Positions 7,181-13,706 of a DNA stretch of 45,019 bases are shown here, one piece after another. Numbering within the stretch: the stretch's first letter is position 1; every line of letters starts with the position of its first letter. A program made the position numbers and the translations under genes. The notes below the pieces were generated by a model that saw only the letters and a list, made by a program, of their open reading frames with translations, was not told the DNA's origin and searched no databases. Origin of the DNA: an uncultured Chloroflexota bacterium (lineage in GTDB: Bacteria; Chloroflexota; UBA11872; UBA12225); the NCBI GenBank assembly GCA_902805635.1, contig CADCTC010000002.1:23271-68289 (forward strand), read 5' to 3'.

Positions 7181-8916
7181 ACGAGCTGAAGACCGACCTG
7201 CTGATCATCGGCGGCGGGGGCGCGGGCGTGATGGCGGCGCTGCACGCGTTCGACGCGAACCCCGCGCTCGACGTGACGATCGTCGTGAAGGGACTGGTGG
7301 CGCAGTCTGGCTGTACGCGCATGGTGCAGGGCGGCTACAACGCGGTCATCGACCCACGCGATTCGTTCGACATGCACTTCTTCGACACGGTGAAGGGCGG
7401 CGAGTACCTGAACAACCAGGAGCTGGCGTGGGTGCTGGTAAACGAGGCGCCCAAGCGCATCGTGGAGCTGGAGAACCGCTTCGGCTGCTTCTTCGACCGG
7501 TACTCGAGTGAGGGCAGCCGCGCAGAGGGCGTGATCCACCAGAAGCCGTTCGCGGGGCAGACGTTCGACCGCACAGTCCACCGCGGAGACTTGACCGGCA
7601 TCGAGATCATGAGCCGGCTCAAGGAGCAGGTGCTGGCGCGCGGTGTGCGGCGCCTAGAGGAGCATCGCGGGATCGACCTAGTGCTGACGCCGCGCGGTGA
7701 CGAGGTCGCGGGCGCCGTTCTGCTCGACATGCGCAGTGGCGAGCTGGTCCTGGCGCGGGCGCGCGCGGTGCTGATCGCCACCGGCGGCAGCGCCACCATG
7801 TACAAGATCGCGGCGCCGTCGCTCGAGAAGTCCGGCGATGGGGTGGCGATGGCGTGGCGGGCGGGGGTGCGCCTGATGGACATGGAGATGATGCAGTTCC
7901 ATCCCACAGGACTGCTGGCGGGACGCTCGCGCTTGACAGGCAGCGTGCTGGAAGAGGGGCTACGCGGCGCCGGGGGGCACCTCAAGAACGGCCAGGGCGA
8001 GCGCTACATGGGGCGTTATGACCCGGAGCGCCAGGAGCGCTCAACGCGCGACGTGGTGTCGCGCTCCAGCTACATGGAGATCATGGCGGGCCGAGGCTCG
8101 GTCAACGGCGGCGTCTTCATCGACGTCTCGCACCTGGGCAGCGAGAACGTCGAGCAGCAGTTCCCCGGCATGGTCGAGCGCTGCCGTTCAGTGGGTTTCG
8201 ACCTAGCGCGCGAGCCGGTGGAGGTATCGCCTACCGCCCACTTCCACATGGGCGGCATCGCCATCGACACCGACTGCCGTTCCAACGTCGAGGGGCTGTT
8301 CGCCGCGGGCGAAGACTCGTCGGGCGTGCACGGCGCGAACCGCCTGGGCGGCAACGGCGTGGCCGAGTCGATCGTCTTTGGCGCTCGCGCGGGCGACATC
8401 ATCGCGGCGGCGCTCAGGGACCGTAGCTTCCCCGAGGTGGACGGCGATGCCGTGCGGCGGATCGAGGAGACAACGCTGGCGCCACTGCGCCGGTGCACCG
8501 GCGCCGACGCGTACGCACTCCGCGAGCGCCTGGGCGAGCTGACCTGGAGCCAGGTGGGACTGGTGCGCGACGGCGCACAGCTTCAGGACGCCCTGGCGCA
8601 GCTGGACGCGATGAGCGCCGAAGCCGGCGAGATCGCCGTGAACGCAGGACGGGTACTCAACCTGGAGTGGCACGCGGCGCTCGACGTGCAGAACTTGATC
8701 GAGGTTGCCGGCCTCATCGCGCGCGCCGCCCTGCTGCGCGAGGAGTCGCGCGGCTCGCATTACCGCGCTGACTACCCGAAACGCGACGACGAACGCTGGC
8801 TGCGCACCATCAGCCTCACCCGCTCATCGGCTGGCGAGACGCGTGAAGAGACGCAGCCCATCGCGCTCACACGGCTACGGCCCGGCGTCGCCGTAGCTGC
8901 TCCCGTTGTGACGTAA
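7177..8916 (+). CDS. sdhA: Succinate dehydrogenase / fumarate reductase flavoprotein subunit
   Basis: This is a 579-residue FAD protein that oxidises succinate to fumarate (or the reverse). It has the dinucleotide motif GGGGAGVMAA near residues 12-21, QFHPTG, EEGLRGAGGHLKNGQGERYM, RDVVSRSS with the catalytic arginine, HFHMGGI and VHGANRLGGN. The C-terminal ESRGSHYRADYP matches SdhA. The usual FAD-linking histidine in SHT-x3-QGG is replaced here by Cys46 (SGCTRMVQGG), so FAD is probably not attached in the standard way. L-aspartate oxidase is an alternative for that motif alone, but the sdhB, sdhC and sdhD neighbours argue for complex II. Confidence 0.9.
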   Translation: MNELKTDLLIIGGGGAGVMAALHAFDANPALDVTIVVKGLVAQSGCTRMVQGGYNAVIDPRDSFDMHFFDTVKGGEYLNNQELAWVLVNEAPKRIVELENRFGCFFDRYSSEGSRAEGVIHQKPFAGQTFDRTVHRGDLTGIEIMSRLKEQVLARGVRRLEEHRGIDLVLTPRGDEVAGAVLLDMRSGELVLARARAVLIATGGSATMYKIAAPSLEKSGDGVAMAWRAGVRLMDMEMMQFHPTGLLAGRSRLTGSVLEEGLRGAGGHLKNGQGERYMGRYDPERQERSTRDVVSRSSYMEIMAGRGSVNGGVFIDVSHLGSENVEQQFPGMVERCRSVGFDLAREPVEVSPTAHFHMGGIAIDTDCRSNVEGLFAAGEDSSGVHGANRLGGNGVAESIVFGARAGDIIAAALRDRSFPEVDGDAVRRIEETTLAPLRRCTGADAYALRERLGELTWSQVGLVRDGAQLQDALAQLDAMSAEAGEIAVNAGRVLNLEWHAALDVQNLIEVAGLIARAALLREESRGSHYRADYPKRDDERWLRTISLTRSSAGETREETQPIALTRLRPGVAVAAPVVT

Positions 8917-8974
8917 CGGCTGGTGTGTTTTGGCCTCGCAAAGCGTCGAGTAGCTCATCCTCAGACAGGTGCGA

Positions 8975-9154
8975 CTACCTTAGGATTGAGCGGAGCACCA
9001 TTGGTGGGAGGTCACCGCTGTGCATTGGCACCGTGACGGAAAGGTTGCCGCGACGCAGCTGCAAGTGACTGCCACGTTGCCTCGCCTGCACAAATCCTAG
9101 ACGCTCCAGCGCCCGCACCACTGCGCCAGCGGTGACACTCGGCAGCTTAGGCAT
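8975..9154 (-). CDS. hicA: HicA-like mRNA interferase toxin, cut short by an amber codon
   Basis: Read on the minus strand from the ATG at 9154, the frame gives 59 residues: MPKLPSVTAG, then VRALERLGFV, the catalytic-histidine segment QRGSHLQL, VTVPMHSGDLPP and LRSILR, then TAG. HicA toxins normally continue through ILRQ-x-GLSxDEFLxxL. Directly after this stop the same frame reads SHLSEDELLDAL, so the TAG at 8975-8977 looks like a mutated CAG. The toxin therefore lacks its last helix and may be inactive. It lies downstream of the HicB-like gene, the usual order for this antitoxin-first type. Confidence 0.72.
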   Translation of the reverse strand: MPKLPSVTAGAVVRALERLGFVQARQRGSHLQLRRGNLSVTVPMHSGDLPPMVLRSILR

Positions 9155-9204
9155 GCGCGTGGACAGTCACGTCCACGGTGAACTGGAACACATCGAGCAC
9201 CGCT

Positions 9205-9420
9205 TCAGGTGTCACCGTCCGCCGGGTCATCTTCGTGTGGCACGGGACGCGAGTACGGCAAACCGTCCTCAATCGATCCTTCAAGGTGGAGCGTGGCTGC
9301 TTCGAGCAGCATTTTCCTTGCTTCCTCCACCGTGGCGCCGGTAGTTGCGACGTCCAGCTCAGGGCACAAGGCGCTGAAGCCCCGCTCTTCCCGTAGTACC
9401 AGTCCACTGAACCTGAACAT
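9205..9420 (-). CDS. hicB: HicB-family antitoxin, probably frameshifted near its C-terminus
   Basis: The 71-residue frame opens with MFRFSGLVLREERGFSALC and ATTGATVEEARKMLLEA, the partial RNase H-like fold of short HicB antitoxins. It ends in EDDPADGDT. A different minus-strand frame then continues PEAVLDVFQFTVDV to a TAA at 9147-9149, which resembles the usual C-terminal beta strand of this HicB type and would overlap the hicA start by 8 bp. A one-base frameshift around 9210-9240 is the likely reason. HicB normally binds and inhibits HicA and represses the operon. The gene lies about 100 bp downstream of the Ldh-type dehydrogenase. Confidence 0.7.
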   Translation of the reverse strand: MFRFSGLVLREERGFSALCPELDVATTGATVEEARKMLLEAATLHLEGSIEDGLPYSRPVPHEDDPADGDT

Positions 9421-9519
9421 GGTGTTTCTTCGTTTCAGGAATGCTTACGGCAGCCGCCCGTCGCCCAGCAGCGGCAGCATGCAGGCTGCCTCGCCTCCCT
9501 CGTCTGGTGACACCGGCAG

Positions 9520-10545
9520 TCAGGCGGGCACGGGCGGTGCGCCGGTTGACTTGGCCAGGTCGTTCAGCTCGTCCAGCAGGATGTCGGTGAGCGGCAGGCC
9601 GTCGCGCAGCTGGCGCTCGCGCAGGCGGTGCTCGATCTCTCCAGGGACCAGGACGCCCGACGAGCCTTCGGTGGGCGGGCACTCGTGCAGCTGGTCCACC
9701 AGCTCGCCCATGCGGGCGAGAAAGTCTTCGTACGGCGTGAAGGCGTCGATGGAGAGCACCTCGAAGAAGTGGCTGGAGCCCTTGGATCCCAGACCCTTGC
9801 CGAACCGCCCGCCGGAGAGGACGCCGCACAGCACGTCCAGCACCAGCGCCAGGCCGTAGCCCTTGGGGCCGCCCAGCGGCAGCAAAGCGCCCTGGCGGGC
9901 AGCCACGGGGTCGGTGGTGGGCTGGCCGTCCTTGTCCAGCGCCCAGCCCAGCGGGATCGGCTCGCTCTTGAGACGGGCCATGTCTAGCTTGCCGCCGGCG
10001 ACCACACTGGTGGCCATGTCCAGCACCAGCGGTGTCGCGCGGCCGGTGGGGATAGCGTAGGCGACCGGGTTGTTGCCCACCAGCTTGACGCGCCCGCCGG
10101 TGGGCATCATGTTGATGCCGGCGTTGGTAATCGCGATCCCGATGGCGTGCCGCTCGATGGCCTGCAGTGCCCAGTAGGCCATGGCGCCGCAGTGATTCGA
10201 ATTGCGCACCGAGACGGCGCCGTGGCCGCTATCTGCAGCACGCTCCAGCGCCAGGTCGGTCGCGCGCTGTGCGGCGATCTGCCCCATGCCGCCGCCGCCG
10301 TCCACCACCAGCGCCCAGCCGCTGTCCTTGACCACCTTGATCTCAGGCTGCGCCACCATGCCACCGGAGCGCAGGCTGCCGGCATAGGTGGACATGCGCT
10401 GGACGCCGTGCGAGCCGACGCCGCGCAGGTCGGCCTCCACCAGCGTGTCACTGACCAGCGCCGCGTCGCTCTCACGCAAGCCGAGCCGGATAAAAACATC
10501 GGTGGCCCAGGTACGCAGCGCCGCTGCCTGCACTGTGGCACTCAC
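9520..10545 (-). CDS. Ldh-family (type 2 malate/L-lactate) NAD(P)-dependent dehydrogenase
   Basis: This 341-residue protein has the family marks VEADLRGVGSHGVQRM near residue 35 (catalytic His in SHG), NSNHCGAMAYW, NNPVAYAIPTG, LDMATSVVAGGK and KGYGLALVLDVLCGVLSGG. This fold is unrelated to classical Rossmann LDH and reduces 2-oxo acids such as pyruvate, ureidoglycolate or sugar-derived 2-keto acids. Its start overlaps the 3' end of the ThuA-like gene by 4 bp. As the last gene of the sugar-acid block it could reduce the 2-keto product of the dehydratase (inference). Confidence 0.87.
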   Translation of the reverse strand: MSATVQAAALRTWATDVFIRLGLRESDAALVSDTLVEADLRGVGSHGVQRMSTYAGSLRSGGMVAQPEIKVVKDSGWALVVDGGGGMGQIAAQRATDLALERAADSGHGAVSVRNSNHCGAMAYWALQAIERHAIGIAITNAGINMMPTGGRVKLVGNNPVAYAIPTGRATPLVLDMATSVVAGGKLDMARLKSEPIPLGWALDKDGQPTTDPVAARQGALLPLGGPKGYGLALVLDVLCGVLSGGRFGKGLGSKGSSHFFEVLSIDAFTPYEDFLARMGELVDQLHECPPTEGSSGVLVPGEIEHRLRERQLRDGLPLTDILLDELNDLAKSTGAPPVPA

Positions 10546-11231
10546 TGTGCAGCCTCCGCCGGCACGGCGACGGGCTCCAGCCGGGCGGCCCAGCGGATGC
10601 CGCGCCGCACCAGCTCACGCAGGCCGGGGTGTGGCCAGACGCGCTGGTCGTGCCCGAGAGCGGAGTAGAAGAGGCGGCCCCTCCCCATCTCGCGCACCCA
10701 GGCGCTGGGCTCGCCATCCAGCTTCGCCTCGGGGTCTGGGTGGTGGCTGGTCATCAACACCGTGAGCGCCGCCCGATCGGGAAACTCCGAGCGGTAGCAC
10801 TCGTCTTCGATCTCGATGGCACCCAGCCCACGCGTGATTGGGTGGTCCGGGTCTGTGACACGCACGGTGAACGGGCCGAACGGCGGGTGGCCCTTGAAGT
10901 CTGCGCCGACGAGCGCGAGGAAGTCAGTGTTGCCGTTGGCGCTGGTGTAGTGCAGCGGCACATAGGCGCCACCGCGCTCGATAAAGCGAGTGATGCCGGC
11001 GAGCTGCTCGGGCGTGCATGTCACCTTGCGTCCGCCCGTGTACTGGATCACCAGGTCATACGGCGCCACGCGCTCCCAGCGCAGGGCGTCCCAGTCCCCC
11101 GTGACGTCGATGTCCAGCTCGGGCAGCGACCACAGGAACTCTGAGATGGCCGCGCGAGTAGAAGGAGCGCCGTGCGCGCCGCTCAGCTCATTGCCGATTA
11201 GCACCAGTGTTTTTGTTCTATCTGTTTCCAT
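10542..11231 (-). CDS. ThuA-like domain protein
   Basis: This is a 229-residue protein of the ThuA (class I glutamine-amidotransferase-like) fold: VLIGNELSGAH at the N-terminus, APYDLVIQYTGG, FIERGGAYVPLHY, DPDHPITRGL, and GRGRLFYSALGHDQRVW near the C-terminus. ThuA proteins occur in trehalose and other sugar utilisation loci, but their biochemical role is poorly defined. The ATG at 11231 follows a weak AAAGG. The stop overlaps the start of the Ldh-type gene, and the dehydratase gene ends 39 bp upstream, so the three probably form one operon. Confidence 0.8.
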   Translation of the reverse strand: METDRTKTLVLIGNELSGAHGAPSTRAAISEFLWSLPELDIDVTGDWDALRWERVAPYDLVIQYTGGRKVTCTPEQLAGITRFIERGGAYVPLHYTSANGNTDFLALVGADFKGHPPFGPFTVRVTDPDHPITRGLGAIEIEDECYRSEFPDRAALTVLMTSHHPDPEAKLDGEPSAWVREMGRGRLFYSALGHDQRVWPHPGLRELVRRGIRWAARLEPVAVPAEAAQ

Positions 11232-11270
11232 GTGAAACCTTTACGTCGAGTCAAACAGGCGCTGAGCAGG

Positions 11271-12473
11271 TCAGAATGACAGCTCGGACTGCTTGATGAT
11301 CTTGTCCTCAGCCAGTTCCATGCCGATGCCGGGGCGATCGAGCTGCGACACCCGCACCTCGCCGCGCTCGGGGTGGATGGGGGTCTTGAGGAACCACTGA
11401 TGGATGGCGTTCCACTTGATGAGGTACTCCAGCAGCGGGAAGAGGTTGGGCGGCTGGCTGGCGATCACATGGCAGGTGGCGGGGGTGGAGTGGCCGTGCG
11501 GGATGACCGGCAGATCGTAGGTGGACGCCAGCGCGCCGATCTTGAGCGTCTCCGAAATGCCGCCGCACCAGTAGATGTCGGGCTGGAGCACGTCCACCGC
11601 CTGCGCATCCATGTAGAGCTTGAGTCCCCAGCGGGTGTACTCGTGCTCACCGCCACTGACGGGAATACCCATCTGGTTGAGCGCCCGCCTGATCTGTGCA
11701 TACACGTCGATCTTGTCCGGCAGCGTGGGCTCTTCCACCCAGCGCGGCGCGTACTCCGCGATGCGCCGGCCGACCTGGATGGCATAGGGCAGGTCCCAGG
11801 AGTTCCAGGCGTCCAGCATCAGGTCCACGTCCGGCCCCAGCGCATCGCGCAGGGCGCGGACCATAGCGACGTTCTTCTCGATCCCTTCCTTAGCTGAGCC
11901 GGGGCCGTGGCGGAAGAACCACTTGGTGGCCTTCCACCCCTCATCCTTGAGCTCGCGCGCCCGCTGCGCCGCGCGCTCTGGCTCCACCGAATAGCCCAGC
12001 GCGCTGGCGTAGGCCGGGATGCTCTCACGCGTGGGGCCGCCCAGCAAACGGTAGACCGGCTGGTTGAGGTGCTTGCCCTTGAGGTCCCAGAGCGCGCAGT
12101 CCACCACCGACAGCGCCATCATGCTGGCGCCCTTGCGGCCGTGGATCTGGGCGCGGTAGATCTTGTCCCAGAGCAGCTCGATCGCCAGCGGATCGGCGCC
12201 CATCAGCAGGCCGCGCATCTGGGTGGCGATGATGTACGCCTGCTCGTGCGTGGCAGGCCCGCCGATGCCGTAGACGCCGTCGTCGGTTTCGATGCGCAGG
12301 AAGATGCCCTGGACAGCGTAGTGGCCGTTGTCACCCGGCCGGTGCGAAGGGCGGTGCGCGTCGCGGTGGGGCTGGTACAGGTCGAGTGGCTGGACGAGGC
12401 GTTCTTCCCAGAACTCCCCTTCAAACTCCATCTCGCCCTGGAGCTGGAGCAGCCTGACGGCAGTGATCTTCAT
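11271..12473 (-). CDS. Enolase-superfamily (mandelate racemase type) acid-sugar dehydratase
   Basis: The 400-residue protein has an N-terminal capping domain and a TIM barrel. Likely Mg ligands are Asp221 (LMLDAWNSWD), Glu247 (WVEEPTLPDK) and Glu276 (SGGEHEYTRWG). His326 in PHGHS and the Lys in KATKWFFRHG are candidate acid/base residues. This layout matches mandelate-racemase-subgroup dehydratases, which turn acid sugars such as galactonate, rhamnonate or gluconate into 2-keto-3-deoxy acids. The exact substrate is not readable. The neighbours (ThuA-like, Ldh and Gfo/Idh proteins) support a sugar-acid pathway. Confidence 0.82.
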   Translation of the reverse strand: MKITAVRLLQLQGEMEFEGEFWEERLVQPLDLYQPHRDAHRPSHRPGDNGHYAVQGIFLRIETDDGVYGIGGPATHEQAYIIATQMRGLLMGADPLAIELLWDKIYRAQIHGRKGASMMALSVVDCALWDLKGKHLNQPVYRLLGGPTRESIPAYASALGYSVEPERAAQRARELKDEGWKATKWFFRHGPGSAKEGIEKNVAMVRALRDALGPDVDLMLDAWNSWDLPYAIQVGRRIAEYAPRWVEEPTLPDKIDVYAQIRRALNQMGIPVSGGEHEYTRWGLKLYMDAQAVDVLQPDIYWCGGISETLKIGALASTYDLPVIPHGHSTPATCHVIASQPPNLFPLLEYLIKWNAIHQWFLKTPIHPERGEVRVSQLDRPGIGMELAEDKIIKQSELSF

Positions 12474-12518
12474 AGCGAGCGGATGATGCCGGATGAAAGG
12501 CCGCTCACGCCGGGGTTA

Positions 12519-12558
12519 CCAAGGATGCAGCTTGCATGATGCAAGCCTGCAGCCTTGG
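12519..12558 (-). terminator. Near-perfect inverted repeat between two catabolic genes
   Basis: CCAAGG at 12519 pairs with CCTTGG at 12553-12558, and the inner arms CTTGCAT and ATGCAAG complete a hairpin of about 18 bp. It starts 6 bases after the stop of the Gfo/Idh gene and lies 46 bases upstream of the dehydratase start. There is no clear U-run, so it may be an attenuating hairpin or an operator rather than a strict terminator. Confidence 0.5.
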
Positions 12559-12563
12559 CTTGT

Positions 12564-13586
12564 TCAACCGGAGATCGGGTGTGCTGCACCCTGGGGGCGC
12601 CAGGCGTCATATTGCGCCTGCGCGTGCTGGAGCGCTTCGAGAGCGGGGAGCACCGAGTCAGCGCTGATCATCGGCTGGCGGCGCTCGCGGATCGCGGCGA
12701 CGAACTCGCGGTTCTGGAGCACGCCGCTGTTCCGCCCGCCCGCCGGGTCCTGCTTGGGATCGTAGAGCACGCCGTCCTTGTTGCGCAGGACGCCGTTGTC
12801 GATGATCAGCATGTCCTCGCGGCCGATGAGGAGATAGTCGTACACGCTGATGTGGGCGTTGTACGACATCACCACGGTGGCGAGCTGATCGTGTCGCGTG
12901 CGCATGGCGAGTGTCAGGTCCAGGGGAATTTCCAGACGCTGATCGGGCAGGGCCAGCACGGAGGTGACGTCCACCTGACCGGGCTGCTCGACGCCGAGCA
13001 TCCAGAGGCACATGTCGGTGGCGTGCTGGCCATGGTGCCAGAGCAGGTTGTCGGTCCACGAGCGCACGTAGCCGTTGGCGCCAATATTCTCGCGGCGCAG
13101 GAACATGTAGCGCGCCACGACGCTGTGCAGCGTGAGCGCGCCCGACGCGATCAGCTCCTTGGCGCGCAGCATGGCGCCCTGGTAGCGGTGGGTGTGCGCC
13201 ACCATCACGGTCAGCCCGGTCTCACGCGCCATGGCGGCCAGGCGCCGGCCGCCCTGGAACGTCATGGCCAGCGGGATCTCCACCAACACGTGCTTGTCTG
13301 CGCGGAGGCAGGCGTCGGTCTGGTCCTCGTGCTGTTCGCTGGGGGTGCAGAGGATCACCGCGTTGACCTCTGGATCAGAGAGCGCGTCGTTGAGCGACGT
13401 GGAGTGGCGGGCAAAGCCGTGCTCCTGGGCGAACGCCTGGGTCTTCTCCGGTACGCGCCCGATCAGCCAGCGCAGCGTGTGCCCTTCCCCCTTCATGATG
13501 CGGGTGTGGCTCCGGGCTATCTGGCCATACCCCACGATGGCGATGCGCAGCGGCGGCCCGGCGGCGCCGGCTTCGGCGGTAGTCAT
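12564..13586 (-). CDS. Gfo/Idh/MocA-family NAD(P)-dependent oxidoreductase
   Basis: The N-terminal Rossmann fold starts LRIAIVGYGQIARSHTRIM; the cofactor-binding segment DKHVLVEIPLA stands where EKP is usual. The C-terminal substrate domain has LLWHHGQHATDMCLWMLG, holding the histidines expected near the active site. The chosen ATG at 13586 begins 340 residues; an in-frame codon 51 bases upstream only adds a low-quality extension. The family oxidises or reduces sugar, inositol or sugar-acid hydroxyls. It lies upstream of the dehydratase, ThuA and Ldh genes on the same strand and is divergent from the debranching-enzyme gene 120 bp away. Confidence 0.82.
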   Translation of the reverse strand: MTTAEAGAAGPPLRIAIVGYGQIARSHTRIMKGEGHTLRWLIGRVPEKTQAFAQEHGFARHSTSLNDALSDPEVNAVILCTPSEQHEDQTDACLRADKHVLVEIPLAMTFQGGRRLAAMARETGLTVMVAHTHRYQGAMLRAKELIASGALTLHSVVARYMFLRRENIGANGYVRSWTDNLLWHHGQHATDMCLWMLGVEQPGQVDVTSVLALPDQRLEIPLDLTLAMRTRHDQLATVVMSYNAHISVYDYLLIGREDMLIIDNGVLRNKDGVLYDPKQDPAGGRNSGVLQNREFVAAIRERRQPMISADSVLPALEALQHAQAQYDAWRPQGAAHPISG

Positions 13587-13706
13587 GGGGACAGGGTACC
13601 CGGACAGGTGGCGATTCGCCCCTTCCGCACGCGGCACGGCGCCGCCGCAGCCGACACTAACGGGTCAGCAAACACCGGTGCTGCCGGCTGATACGGTGAA
13701 TGCAGG

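Noticed and set aside
7177-8916. sdhA as L-aspartate oxidase (nadB)
   Set aside because: The loss of the FAD-linking His fits NadB, but the position directly after sdhB and the SdhA C-terminal motif favour complex II.
11223-11237. GTTTC-CATGT-GAAAC palindrome resembling parS
   Set aside because: The spacer is one base longer than in parS (TGTTTCACGTGAAACA), it spans the ThuA start codon, and it is 24 kb from the chromosomal parAB.
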